From NCBI GenBank assembly GCA_027919835.1, contig JANVFP010000002.1, positions 1,054,001-1,118,000 on the forward strand: 64,000 bases of DNA. Direction: 5' to 3'. This stretch comes from Lentinula raphanica. Taxonomy: Eukaryota > Basidiomycota > Agaricomycetes > Agaricales > Omphalotaceae. The notes beneath the pieces were generated by a model that was given only the letters and a program-made list of their open reading frames with translations, was not told the origin of the DNA and did no database searches. A program made the position numbers and the translations under genes. Every line of letters starts with the position of its first letter. Position 1 is the first letter of the stretch. Of the stretch, positions 34,665 to 45,542 are shown piece after piece.

Positions 34665-37017
34665 ATGGGTGAAGAACTCGTAGTTGCAGAGCCCTTACCC
34701 TTGGAAAAAGAGAGAGAAATCCAACCTCAAAATGACTTGCAATCAGCATTTCCCAAGTTCGACGATATGTCGTCCCTGCAGGTCGGGCTCATCTTACTCA
34801 GGTACTTCTTCTTCCGCTTGGCGTCCTAAATTACCTATCTTTGACTCCAATACGAGCTTGGGTCTTGCAATGTTCTTGTACGCGATAGGTGCGAGTTTGA
34901 CTTCATAGTCCGAACGAACAAAGTTGAACAGACCATCTAATTCTTGATGCCAGAGGAAACCATCGTCGCTACTTCAGTCGCGAGCATTGGAGCCGCATTG
35001 AATATCAAATCCTCTTTGACATGGATATCCACTTCTTATTTCCTTACCACTACCGTCGTTCAGCCCATTATAGGAAGAATCGCGGTTCGTGTGTACTTCA
35101 ACGAATTACTGAGAACACATAGTATCACTTCTGATTCACATTATTCTCATACAGGACGTCGTAGGAAGCAAACGTCTACTTCTCATCGAACTATGGATTT
35201 TTGCCCTGGGAAACATCATAGCCGGGACGAGCAAGAGCCTCACGCAGATCATCGTCGGGCGGTTGATCAGCGGAATCGGTGGTGCGGGATTGATGTCGGT
35301 GGTCTGTATCCTTGTTTCGCGTGAGTGAGCTTCGTCGTTTGCTGTGAGTATGGTATGTTTAAGGCCGAGGCTTTCTTGATCGGCAGAACTCACCCATGAG
35401 CGTCAACGCGCGACATACATGAACCTCATCAACGCAGTCTTCATCGTTTCGGATGCGTTGGGCCCGATCCTTGGGGGTGCCCTCGCCAAATCTGGGAATT
35501 GGCGATGGATGTGCGTTTTCCAGGCCTTCGCATGCTCAGTCGTTGACTGTTTGATGCTGTTGTAGATTCCTGTTAAACGCACCTTTCAGTCCAGTCAGTG
35601 AGTATAGCTCTAGTATCTGCTCATATGTCATCACCGGCATGTTAAAGGAACCAAAATCATCTTCCATAGTCACTTTTCTCATCCTGCGTTGGCTACGCTA
35701 CCCTTCTCCGACGCTCTCCTCTGCAGCACACATCCGTTCCATGCGTGACGTCCTTGCCAAAGTTGATCTCCTCGGAATGTTCACCCTTGTCTCTTGTCTC
35801 TCCTTCCTCGTTGTCGCCCTGAACTCTGGAGGACAGACGGCTCCTTGGGGTTCTTCTCTAGTAGTGGGCATGTTATGTGCATTGGGTGTCTCTGGAATAG
35901 CGTTCTGCATTGTGGAGGGGAAGTACGCCAAGATGCCGATTGCACCCGGGAGACTGTTTGTGAGATGGGATTGGCGGAATGTACCGATAATGATGGTCAA
36001 CAGGACTCTTCTGTTCTTTCATAACTTTGCAATGGTAAGATCACCGTCGTAGATTCCAGTTTATTGCAAGGTTAATGCTAACCTTCCGTTTCGCTCTAGA
36101 TTTTCTACATTCCTAGTAAGTTGCGCCACTGTTTTCAGACTGCCATTTTCAGACTCCATTCCTGTCAGTCTTTCTCCAAGTTATCGGTCTTCCAACCGTC
36201 ACATCTTCAGCACTCATCATTCCATTTCTGGCCATGGCGGCGATATCGAGCACAGTCGTCAACGCCACTGCGTCACGATACGGGTATGTGAGGCTAATAT
36301 GTTTTTGTGGAATCGCAGTCATCCCTATAGGAATGGTGAGCCAACCATTTGAACCATGTGTCGACATTTCAGAATGCTTATAACGTATACTGTTCACGAG
36401 CAGGGATTGATGTCCACGCTCAACGAAAAAAGCTCTATAGGGAGGATTGTAGGATATTCACTTATATCGGGATTGGGCTTTGGATCGGTATGTCTGATCC
36501 TTTCGTCTGGTTATGATTTGTGATCATGAGTATTTGCAATTTGGCAGGCAACCCAAATCACAATGGTCATCGCCCAAGTTGGTTTACCCCCAGACGAGTT
36601 ATCTACTGTCACAGCTCTCGTCGGTGCTGCGCCCACATTGGGTGGAACACTGGGAGTTGCCGTTGTGGGTACTGGTATGCTTCGAATACTGATATCCTGC
36701 ATGTTCAGTCGTACCTGATTCCTTCGATCTGTCTAGTCATCAACAACGCTTACCAAGAGATTGTGAAACGGTCCATCATAGCTTCCTCCTTCATTCAGAA
36801 CGCTGGAAACAGCACGATCTCATTGAACCCTTCTGATGTGGTATCAAGCATCTCCTCGCTTGCCCCAAACAGCCCCGTACGCAATATTCTTATCTCGGCA
36901 TATGTGTCTGCGTGGAAGAAGGGGTGTTACGCTCTCGTAGGCGTAGGAATGTTGCAGCTGGTCCTTTGCGCGATGATGCGGAAAGTGGAGTTTGATTCCT
37001 CGAAACGGGAGGACTAG
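34665..37017 (+). CDS. MFS drug:H+ antiporter, DHA2 (14-helix) type
   Basis: Plasma-membrane exporter of unknown substrate; the family pumps drugs or toxic metabolites in exchange for protons. The start MGEELVVAEPLPLEKERE leads through about ten exons to MRKVEFDSSKRED. Motifs: LSLGLAMFLYAIEETIVATS in helix 1, motif A GRIADVVGSKRLLL, VGRLISGIGGAGLMSVV, and the antiporter motif C in SDALGPILGGALA. Later helices include YVRLICFCGIAVIPIGM and ATQITMVIAQVGLPPDELST, ending with a large extracellular loop and a final helix. One junction is not resolved: IFYIP (ending about 36114) and TPFLSVFLQVIGLP (from 36154) do not join in phase with the visible GTAAGT/TTTCAG sites; they are off by one base. Not part of any biosynthetic cluster here. 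Confidence 0.88.
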
Positions 37018-37885
37018 AGTCAAGAGGTATCGAGCAGTAATTGGATATGCTGAATCTTTGCGGCGTTGAGGTTTATCTATTAGCAGTGCTGAGGAAAGCA
37101 GCTGGCTGGATTGTGGATTCTATTGATGGGAAATTGGTTATCGTTTATCATTCCTTTCTTCCTTGAACACTTACCCTACTTTCGAGTCATTGAGAAGGAG
37201 AGTCACCACTGTCTATATGATAGCGGTTCTAATACTGAATGAAGTTAGCTGTGCCTTCGTGATAGATCTTTTTTGTGCTATCGAGTTGTTAGAATCTCAG
37301 CACGGTGGCGTACCATGCTCTCACACCGCTGATTAACCCCGGAGTACTTGTAGCAAGGATGGCAATGCTGTCGAACTTCACATAACTTAAACTTGCATAG
37401 TATTTTAGCATCACGCATGAGGTCCAAGCGTGCCGATTGTGTTCTCAATCATTTGACCGCAGTTGCCAGCAATAGTGGCAATAATATTAATATATACCAA
37501 CAGCTTTCTTCACAGCAATTCGAGTCCACAAACAACAGCTGAATTGAACCAAACTGACTCAATCCTGGAAGTATATGAATACTACATATGTCAAAAAAAA
37601 GGGTGCAGTGCAGTGTGGACGCTGAGGCCGTCTATGTGTTATGAATCACAGCCAATGTATTTTGGAGAAAAAATTCAAAGCGAAGCGCACACAAAAAATC
37701 CTTAAAAGAGCCCTCCTCCACAATCTGCCACCTCAGACTCAAGCTTCAGGGTTCACTGGTATTACCCCCCAAGTTGCCAACATTCAAACGCCACCCAAGT
37801 TGTTTGGTCCTTTCGACTACTGTGACTCTCAAACATACTACCTACTATTGAAACCTCCGACTTGACTATCCTACCAATCATCATC
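37018..37885. other. Intergenic; right part is the promoter copy of the duplication
   Basis: No gene up to about 37590. From there to 37885 the sequence resembles 39372-39648, the corresponding upstream region of the second copy. Confidence 0.5.
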
Positions 37886-38635
37886 ATGGATAACACTCCA
37901 TCGCGAGCACAACCAGCACCAAGCACAACTATTGAGGCCTCGACTGCCAGTCCCCCTGCACTGTTGAGCTCACCTGTACTACAAATGGACCTGACGATAT
38001 CCAAAGGTTCCACAAAGACCTCCGATCGGCCTATCGAAACTGGCCTAACTCCGAGTGCCAAACTCAAGACCGCATTATGCAAGATGTTCCTTGAGAAGAT
38101 TGAAGAACAGCTGGAATCCAATCAACCATCGCTCGCGCAAGTACTAGCTCGATCCCAATCCGAAACAGGTCAGCGGCCCCGTACCCCAGAGAAACCAATA
38201 AGAAAGACCGTCGAGGACACGAAGGCGTTGAACGCACGCAAAGGCGAACGCACTATCCGCGACCACCCACAATACACGATTGAGACAGTGTTGGATGTAA
38301 TTCGGAAATCAAAGTCGGGTCAACTTCAGGCGAGCGATTTGGAGTGGATGAAGACAGACTCAAAGAAGAAGAAGGTGGATGACGAAGGTGTCCCACCCGC
38401 AGATTTGACCAAAGATAGCAGCATCTTGGATAGTACGCTCACTCAAGAGGAGGGCGGCGGATGGCTGGATGAGTTCATCGGAGAATCTCCTATCCCGTCC
38501 GAGATTGATCAGTTCAAAGATTATTATGACAAGTTTGAAAAGTTCATAGAGAGTAAAGTGCCAGTTGCAAAGAGCCAGGTCGGACTAAGTGGAAGGGACA
38601 TGGATTGGATGCAAGGAAGACAATTCTATAGCTGA
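37886..38635 (+). CDS. Hypothetical protein, duplicate A
   Basis: Single exon, 249 aa, starting MDNTPSRAQPAPSTTIEAST. I used the ATG at 37886 because the paralogue's ATG (39649) falls at the same place after TCATCATCATGG. The N-terminal half is disordered. The shared core is HPQYTIETVLDVIRKSKSGQ, LQASDLEWMKT, PPADLTKDSSILDS and GWLDEFIGESPIPSE. It pairs with the gene at 39649-40452. No family recognised. Conservation of this core over a noisier N-terminus suggests it is translated and under constraint (inference). Confidence 0.6.
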   Translation: MDNTPSRAQPAPSTTIEASTASPPALLSSPVLQMDLTISKGSTKTSDRPIETGLTPSAKLKTALCKMFLEKIEEQLESNQPSLAQVLARSQSETGQRPRTPEKPIRKTVEDTKALNARKGERTIRDHPQYTIETVLDVIRKSKSGQLQASDLEWMKTDSKKKKVDDEGVPPADLTKDSSILDSTLTQEEGGGWLDEFIGESPIPSEIDQFKDYYDKFEKFIESKVPVAKSQVGLSGRDMDWMQGRQFYS

Positions 38636-39095
38636 TATTAACCAATCGCTTCGTGAAGTATTACAAAATTTCGATTCATCTGTAGAGTCTTTCCTGATAT
38701 GAGTACCAATGAAAATTAACGACATATTGCCGAGCACATACTTACAAGCAGAGAACGTAGAGAGTCCGAGCCACCGACTCCTGCAAATAGCCATCAACGA
38801 CATAGCATCAAGTCAGTGACTCAACTTGGTAGAACACGTCTATTTAACTTGGAAGAATTGGTGTCAGTTGGAGATGTCCGATACGAAGCGATTCAGCGAA
38901 TGCTTGCAACGGACCTGTATATGTCATCTTTATAATGCAAAACTGTATGAGGGCTTGGTTTTCGATAAAAACTCATCTCTCTCTCACCAGGATGTTCGAG
39001 ACGTGGAGCGTTATAATATCAGTCTAAAGTTTGGTATCGCCGGGGTGTCGTAGAATGTACAATAATGCACAGTCATACAATAAATAGTTCCTTGA
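38636..39095. other. Duplicated 3' flank, no gene
   Basis: Matches 40453-40965 as part of the tandem duplication; no coding frame supported. Confidence 0.5.
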
Positions 39096-39290
39096 TCATT
39101 GGGTGAAATCCTTGGCCTTGAACACGATTGTGTCGTCGTCTATGATACCTCTGAAGCGAACTGTTGGACCGAATAAAATTGTCAATGATAGCAAGAGGGA
39201 AGGAATGCCACTCAGGTAGACACGCACGAATTTCAAAGGAAACCCCTATTTCTCGACGGATACTGGTGAAGGAAGTGGCCGTGTCAGCAC
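39096..39290 (-). pseudogene. COA1 fragment, last two exons only
   Basis: The minus strand encodes GADTATSFTSIRREIGVSFE, an intron like that of the intact gene (GTGCGT donor), then LRFRGIIDDDTIVFKAKDFT and a stop. This parallels GAGTVYFTSIRREKGVPFEI and LRFKVIADDGTIISKAKDVT of COA1 at 40966-41810. The exons upstream are absent, so it cannot make the whole protein. Both exons remain open. Confidence 0.85.
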
Positions 39291-39371
39291 CTACGAAGAC
39301 TTTCAGTCACCGTGATTTATGTTTATTTTGAATCTAATTGAGATCCCTTTATGTATACATACCACCATATA

Positions 39372-41168
39372 TATGTCCAAAAAAGGGTGCTGTGGACGTT
39401 GAGGGCCGTCTATTTATTGTGAAACAGTCATTGTATTTTGTAAACAAAATAAAAGGGTCAAAGCGGAGGACACACAAAGAAACTCCTTAAAAGAGCCCCC
39501 CGCCACAATTTGCCACCTCAACCTCAGCCTCAGTGTTTACCCCTAAAGTTCTCGACGTTCAAACGCCACACTTGTTTCGTCCTATCGAACACTCTCAAAC
39601 GTACCCATACCCACTCTGAAAGCTCCAACTTGACTGTCAATCATCATCATGGTTACCACTCGATATCGGACGTCGGAAGCAGAACCGGTAGCATCCAGAA
39701 CCAGAGCATCAATTGACCAGAAGAAGAAGAATCCTAGACAGCCAAGCTCACCGGGACTGCGAAAGAGGTCAAGGACATCCAACTTAGGTTCCAAAGGCCC
39801 CAGACGTTCCAGACATTCCACCGGTCTCCCAGGTCCCTCCGAGTTTTCGTTTCCGCTTGATAAAGCGAGCCCAGCTCGTACCAGACTCGAGCGCGCAATG
39901 TCCGAGAGGCTACTCCAGGCTCTAGCAAACGAAGCCGTCCAACTCGAAGCCGACAAAGCATCGCTCGCGCAAGGACCATCTCTCTCACAACCCAGACCCA
40001 GACCACTCCAGCGTTACGATACCCCGCAGAACCAAATAGGAAACGCGATCAATAACCCAAACCTGTTGAACGCGCCCAAACTCGATCGCGTCATCCACCA
40101 GCACCGACAGTATACGTTGCAGGCAGTGCTTGATACGTTCGAGAAGCTGAAATCGGGTCAACTCCAGGCTCGCGATTTGAAGTGGGTGCGGAAGACAGGC
40201 TCGGAGACGATTGGTGAGGAGAATGTCGATGAGGATGGTGTTGTCCTTCCTGCGGATTGGATCAAAGACAGCAGCTTCTTGCATACTCTCACTCCAGAGG
40301 AGGACAGATGGATGGTTGAGTTCGTTGGCAAATATCCTATCCCATCCAATATGCTAGGTGGGACTCAGGATCAGCTCGGGGAGCATAGGGTTACGCTCCT
40401 CAAATATGTTGACTGGTTCAAGAAATCCATAGAGGGTGAAGTGGCTGCGTGAGTCGGTGATTCGGGGAGTCAGTTGAAGGAACATGGATTGGATGCAAGG
40501 AGTAACAGATCTATATATGATATAGCCAATCGCCTCAGGAATAATTTGACAGAATTTCGATCTTTTGGAGAGTCCTTAGGTTACGGATATGAGAACTGAA
40601 CATTCATGACATATAGCAGAGCACATACTTACATGCAGAGAGCTAACCGCCACCGACCACAGCCAGATACCCATGAACGACACACAATTGAGTGACTGAA
40701 CTTGGAAGAACCCGCGGCTATCTAACTGGGAAGAGTTGGTGTTAGTTGGAGATGTCGATGTGAAGCAAATGCTTGAAACGGACCTGTGTATGTCACTAAA
40801 TGCAGATCTGTATAAGGGCTTAGTCTTCGATATACTCATGACGAAGTCCTCCACCAGAATATTCGAGAGGTAGAGTGTTATAAAATTAGTCTATAGGTTG
40901 GTATTTCAATTTTCCGGGGTGTCGTAGAATGTACAATAATATACAAGCATACAATAGTCTCTTGATTATTGGGTGACGTCCTTGGCCTTGGAGATGATTG
41001 TACCGTCGTCTGCGATAACTTTGAAGCGGACTGGTGGACCGAATGAGATCGTGAATGGTAGTAAGAGAGAAGAATTCCAGTGAGGCACGCACGAATTTCG
41101 AATGGGACGCCTTTTTCTCGACGGATGCTGGTGAAGTAAACCGTGCCAGCACCTATGAAGATTTTCAG
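39372..41168. repeat. Tandem segmental duplication, copy B
   Basis: Partner of 37590-39306. Copy B is contiguous with the full-length COA1, so it is probably the parental arrangement and copy A the derived one (inference). Confidence 0.85.
39649..40452 (+). CDS. Hypothetical protein, duplicate B
   Basis: Single exon, 267 aa, start MVTTRYRTSEAEPVASRTRA. A basic Ser/Pro/Arg-rich N-terminus differs strongly from duplicate A, but the core is shared: HRQYTLQAVLDTFEKLKSGQ, LQARDLKWVRKTG, LPADWIKDSSFLHTLTPEED, WMVEFVGKYPIPSN. The N-terminus has nuclear-signal-like clusters (KKKNPRQ, RKRSRTS). Function unknown. Transcribed convergently with COA1, whose stop is about 510 bp away. Confidence 0.62.
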   Translation: MVTTRYRTSEAEPVASRTRASIDQKKKNPRQPSSPGLRKRSRTSNLGSKGPRRSRHSTGLPGPSEFSFPLDKASPARTRLERAMSERLLQALANEAVQLEADKASLAQGPSLSQPRPRPLQRYDTPQNQIGNAINNPNLLNAPKLDRVIHQHRQYTLQAVLDTFEKLKSGQLQARDLKWVRKTGSETIGEENVDEDGVVLPADWIKDSSFLHTLTPEEDRWMVEFVGKYPIPSNMLGGTQDQLGEHRVTLLKYVDWFKKSIEGEVAA

Positions 41169-41810
41169 CTACCTATCACTCGACTATAGCTATATGCGGA
41201 CCTTTGGAACCTTTGATTCTGAAACTAACATCAATATTCCCCTGCATGGTGCTAATCTGGACGACTTTGAGCGGAACAAGCTTGTAAGGTAATTGTAAGG
41301 ATACGCACTGAACCAATAATCCTCGGATCTCCATTCAGCCACCATTCGCCCTGCATCCGTATGGCATCTCCAAGAACAGTCCGTAATTCCTCGTCCTCCC
41401 GTAGCTCGCGCATGATTTGTTTGACGACTGAGCTTGATATCTTTTCTTGATTCGTCACATAGGTAAGGAACGCGGTCCATCCAGCTATGCCAACGAGGGC
41501 AAAGGCGACTATTGCAGGCCAGCTTTTCTAGAGGTAATAAACAACTCAGTCAATAGAGCCTTCGTCAAGATGGTTCACTCACCTCTAAGCGAGGCAAATC
41601 CCTTTTCAATGCAGGTGGAGGATGCTTCAGATGATATGGTCGTGGGCGAGATGTCCCAGAGTAAACAGTAACATTTGGAGCCTCGTTTGTAGCAGGACCT
41701 GGACGAGTAGCAGTTGATAGATGTTGTAGGTGTTGTGAAGGACGAAGTTCAAATAGAGAAGGAGGACGACGCGTTATTAGGGATTTGGATATTGTAGAAT
41801 AGACGTTCAT
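40966..41810 (-). CDS. COA1: Cytochrome c oxidase assembly protein 1
   Basis: Mitochondrial inner-membrane factor that acts early in Cox1 maturation, in the Coa1/Tim21 family. Five exons, about 208 aa. The N-terminus MNVYSTISKSLITRRPPSLF is basic and Ser-rich, a mitochondrial presequence. A single helix, SWPAIVAFALVGIAGWTAFL, follows the first intron. The family domain then reads RELREDEELRTVLGDAI, WWLNGDPRIIGS, ISTMQGNIDVSFRIKGSKG, GTVYFTSIRREKGVPFEI and LRFKVIADDGTIISKAKDVT. Introns all join in phase; the third exon begins at the acceptor GTCCAG. A 3' fragment of this gene was duplicated to 39096-39290. Confidence 0.88.
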
Positions 41811-42140
41811 GACTTTTTCGCAACACCGAGTTATCGAAGTCGGGGTTTAAGTACAAGGAGGAACTCTAAGGAGGAATAGGGAGGAATGCGGAGCAAATTC
41901 TGCGGAGCTAGGATGCCGGGCGTAATTTCGTTGTCCCGGATGCCTCAAGTCCAGAACGTTCTTTGAGTCTGATGAGATTTCGAAGAGGCACTAACAATTT
42001 GCAACCACGAGCAATTCAATCCTTGACTTGAAGAGAAGAGCAAACTTGACGGGGCGAGTCTCGACTGTGGGCGAGAACAACGAGCGCTTACATAACATCC
42101 TCAACAGCATCTGAATAAAACAATGGGCAAGAGTAAATAT
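41811..42140. other. Intergenic between COA1 and tRNA-Leu
   Basis: 330 bp upstream of both the minus-strand COA1 start and the plus-strand tRNA. It must contain the COA1 promoter; nothing specific seen. Confidence 0.5.
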
Positions 42141-42233
42141 GGTGAGATGGCCGAGTGGTCTAAGGCGCTAGATTTAGGCAATTTCTGCTAAACTCTAGTC
42201 ATTCGTGGCGTGGGTTCAAATCCCACTCTCATC
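42141..42233 (+). tRNA. tRNA-Leu(UAG) with 14-nt intron
   Basis: Acceptor stem GGTGAGA pairs with TCTCATC (one G-T). The A box is TGGCCGAGTGGTCTAAGG. The anticodon stem CTAGA/TCTAG encloses TT-TAG-G, a 14-nt intron after position 37, then C38. A long class II variable arm (TCATTCGTGGC) and the T arm GTGGGTTCAAATCCCAC complete it. Mature length is about 79 nt before CCA addition. Confidence 0.95.
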
Positions 42234-42253
42234 ATGTCGGCAACGTCTAGCGA

Positions 42254-42260
42254 TTTTTTT
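42254..42260 (+). terminator. RNA polymerase III terminator (T7)
   Basis: A run of seven T begins 20 nt after the tRNA-Leu 3' end, the standard pol III stop signal. Confidence 0.8.
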
Positions 42261-42290
42261 GGCTTATGGTCTATGTCTGTGGAGATTCGA

Positions 42291-42320
42291 GTTTTTTCAA
42301 GTTTTTTCAAGTTTTTTCAA
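42291..42320. repeat. Three perfect 10-bp tandem repeats
   Basis: GTTTTTTCAA is repeated three times in a row, followed by a purine-rich A/G tract. Simple repeat just after the tRNA terminator; no function proposed. Confidence 0.8.
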
Positions 42321-42601
42321 GTTGCAAAAAGAAGAAAAGAAAGAAGGAAGAGAGAGAGGATTATTATACTCATTCTACAGCTTTTTTCAATGCTTCCATC
42401 TTTCATATGAAGAACAAAGCCGCCTGCCACGGCCCACAACCTTTTGATTTTTACATACTATACATGCAAAGATGGATGGCTACTAATCTCCAAATGCCAT
42501 TTTCGCTCAGCCAAACTCAACTACGAACAATTGTGTCAACAGCTGCTCTCAAGGTCATACAAATGCAGAAGCTCACCATGTATGTCTACACCCACGAAGG
42601 T

Positions 42602-43066
42602 TCAGGTGGATTTGCAGGTGAACGTGTTCGCAACATCAGAGAAATCGACGACACTCAGATCATCAATAGTCCCATCGATGATTTGTGATGAACCGTTGCA
42701 ATCTTCTCCGCTAGTACCAAAGAAAATTCAGAATCCGGCTTGAGATAGACAGAAAATACAGAGTCCTGCCAGTGATACTTACGTGAACAGGGTACATTCA
42801 ATACCAGATGGAGTAGCAGCGCTCTTGACAAGATCACCCTGGCCATTAGCAATAAGGCTCGTGCAGCCCACAGGCAAAGTAGTAGACGTCCAAGTCAGAC
42901 AGTTGACGAGGTTGACTTCGTTGCAGGTGGTGAAGACCAAGATAGCGTCTGCGACGTCGGTGACGGGACCATTGTGTGCGACGGCAGCAGGCGCTCTTGG
43001 TGTGAGTGCCACGGAGGATACCCAGGCGGCGTTAAGGAGAGCGAAGAGTGCCACGGATTTGAACAT
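42602..43066 (-). CDS. Small secreted Cys-rich protein, 130 aa
   Basis: Exon 1 (42783-43066) and exon 2 (42602-42710) joined over a 72-nt intron (GTAAGT donor, ACTAG acceptor) give 130 aa. A closer CAAG acceptor exists but leads quickly to a stop. The N-terminus MFKSVALFALLNAAWVSSVA is a signal peptide, followed by a possible Kex2-type PR processing site. The mature part has six cysteines: TTCNEVNLVNC, PVGCTSL, GIECTLF, EDCNGSS and FTCKST at the end. Size, signal and even Cys number match fungal small secreted effector-like or surface proteins; the actual role is unknown. It is not a hydrophobin, since the CC pairs are missing. Confidence 0.72.
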
Positions 43067-45542
43067 GATGTGGAACGAGAAAATGAAGAAATCCGTAGAA
43101 GTTCTCGGAGGAGCAACAAGCTGAGCGAGCTGGACTAGCTTTAAGCTTGGGGGGACACAACCTTCCTGACCCCGAGAGCTTTTATATCGCAGGAAGCAAT
43201 GATCCCGAGGAAGGGGGCAAGTTCAAACGTTCAGGTCCAGTCTGTTCAGAATACACGGTGATATGCTACTTTCCCGGCCTAGTTGAATAGCAGTGAATGG
43301 TTTACCCCAGAAACAACCGTCCGTGTCCCATGCATCTTTCAAAATGTTGATCGCGAAGGAAGACATTAACGTTCTCAAATATCAACGCATGAATGGTTCC
43401 ATCGTTCTTTCAGCGCCGGTGAGACAGTACAGGCACGCTGGGTGTTTGATAGATGTATCGGTATGCTCCTCCTGGAAAGCCTGATGGTCAATATGGCATG
43501 ATGTATATGTATAGTTCATATTTGGATTTACCCAACAATAGCTCCTGTTATAGATTCTTTCAACAAGGCCTTCAAGTTCAGGCATCTTGCCTAACAACAA
43601 ACAGCGTCCGGAGTTCAAGAATAAGGAAACACGAGTAAATTCGACGGTCCAAGGAAGCCGTCACAGAAATACGAGCCTCGAGGTCGAGCATTTTATGAAT
43701 TCGTGTATTGTCCCAGCTCTATTTAAAGCGTTGAAAACGACACTGAGTATGTCAATCAATTTCGATATAAGGCATGACTCGATGTAATTCAGGTCAACCG
43801 CTCGTCAAATTGCCACAGATGGGAAAATGGAAAACACTGGGAAAAAGTTGTCAACACACAACCCGAAACAAGGTAGAGGAGGGTAGAAGAAGGTAGAAGA
43901 GAGGGTAGAAGAGGGGAATGGCAGCTGCTGCAGAATCGTACCATGTCATCGATAGGTCCCTGCCTACATGGCAAGCCAGACCAGAAATCCAAACAAGAAC
44001 GAAACCTTACTATCTTTGCGGCAGGTGAGAATTTATCAACCTGATGTTCGTTCCTAGCAATTTGCGCGGACCATCATGCATCAGATAGCGCGGCTCAAAG
44101 GTCTTTCCGACTGCTTTCACGTTGATGACTGACCTTGGCAGTTGCGTTGCGTAGAAGGAGCGGGATTGTGAAAAGGCTGAGCGTTCCGCTGCGAGATGAT
44201 TGATCAGAGCTTGTCACTTGCCTGCCAGTGAGCCTTGAGGATGATGCAAGTTTAGGAGTACGTGATAACGTCGTTCTGAACCGAGTTGGACAAGAGATAA
44301 GATCTAGAGATGGCAGCTTTGAGGGCATGGGGGTTTACATGATTAGACATGCATGGGACTGGGCAGTAATCAAACGCTAAGACGAAATTGAAGCACCATT
44401 GGCAGCCCAGCCTGTCGGATGTAAGTATGTGTGTTTGATGTGCGTAACAGCCTTGAATGCATACAGCTCGAAGCTGCGCCAAAGGTTGGCTGATGATATA
44501 TGATACCTAATCATGCTGCATGTACGAGTACATGAGGCTGGCGTTCATACTGGCAAGCGTCTCGGTATCAGGCTGATGAGAAAATCGTTACGTTGACATT
44601 GAACGCTGATGAATAAGTTGAAGTTGTTGAACTTGCCTGACGAAGCTAAGCGCCGGCAAAACTGGTGACCCAAGACAAGCGCTCGAGGCGCTTAAGTGGC
44701 CCGACTCCCGAGTCGGAGTCGCCCAAACCAAGGACTGCCAGTCCAAAAACCGACCATCATACCCGTTTTCGGATTTGTTCCAGTGAAGCCTATCCTAAAC
44801 GAACGAAATGTGTAGGAACATACGGAGAAGAACTGCTTCCAGCCCCAATAATGGGCCGTGACAAAGCATTGGATGGAACAAAGTCGGAGTCCGGACTTGA
44901 GTAGAATCACGAAGGTTCCGAATTCTAACCTGATTGCGTTCTTGACTCATAGACATTAGCGGGGCTGCCCGAAGGATCCATGCTGATACGGGCGTGTGGC
45001 CTATTAGGATTCGAGAAGTTCACCAACTTTGGAAGGAAAGAAAAGAACTCAACATGTTGCGGTCATAGACTCATATATAAGTCCAATGCTGTGTGTAGGT
45101 CGAACGAGGTCGAACGTAGGTCCATTTTTCCATGTCAAATTCAAATTCTGATTCTTCTCCCCATCTTCATCAAACACGCGTTGAAAGCGAGGTGTTCTAG
45201 AGACTAAGCCGAATCAAGGAAATTCCTTGTCTTTTTCCAATCTAGAAGGTTTTGACATATGATCTCATTGGATGAAATTCGAGAAAGAAAAGAATTGAAA
45301 ACAGCAAATCACCTTGCTAAGTCATACTAGTTAGTATGTTAGTACCTGTTGTGTAATGGGAGAGGCTGTTCATGAAAATCCACTATAAAAGCAGCTGAAC
45401 GTGGCAAAGAAGCACCGAAAGGTAGATATAGGTTCGAACATACCGATTTTACTTTTCTCATCGCAGCCCACATTACGCCACAGTTTTTTGAAAACGCACA
45501 TAAACCGCAAGGGCACAGAGTCACACCATCACTCGTTTTCCT
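43067..45542. other. Intergenic 2.5 kb, no gene supported
   Basis: Short frames only. The open frame 44665-44904 (plus) is Ser/Pro/Lys-rich but has no support. A purine-rich GGTAGAAGA microrepeat lies at 43871-43915. Confidence 0.45.
43871..43915. repeat. GGTAGAAGA-type minisatellite
   Basis: Four imperfect units of GGTAGAAGA or GGTAGAGGA in 45 bp, all purine-rich on the plus strand. Simple repeat. Confidence 0.6.

Larger units (their letters stand above)
37590..39306. repeat. Tandem segmental duplication, copy A
   Basis: Diverged direct copy of 39372-41168. Shared blocks, in the same order: AAAAAAGGGTGC and CTTAAAAGAGCCC upstream, the coding core of an unknown gene, GAGCACATACTTACA downstream, and GGGGTGTCGTAGAATGTACA leading into COA1 3' exons. 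Similarity ends within the COA1 intron at TTTCAG in both copies, so the duplication captured only the last two COA1 exons. Confidence 0.85.

Noticed and set aside
34665..37017. Secondary-metabolite cluster around the DHA2 transporter
   Set aside because: No synthase, P450 or other biosynthetic gene in the neighbouring 10 kb.
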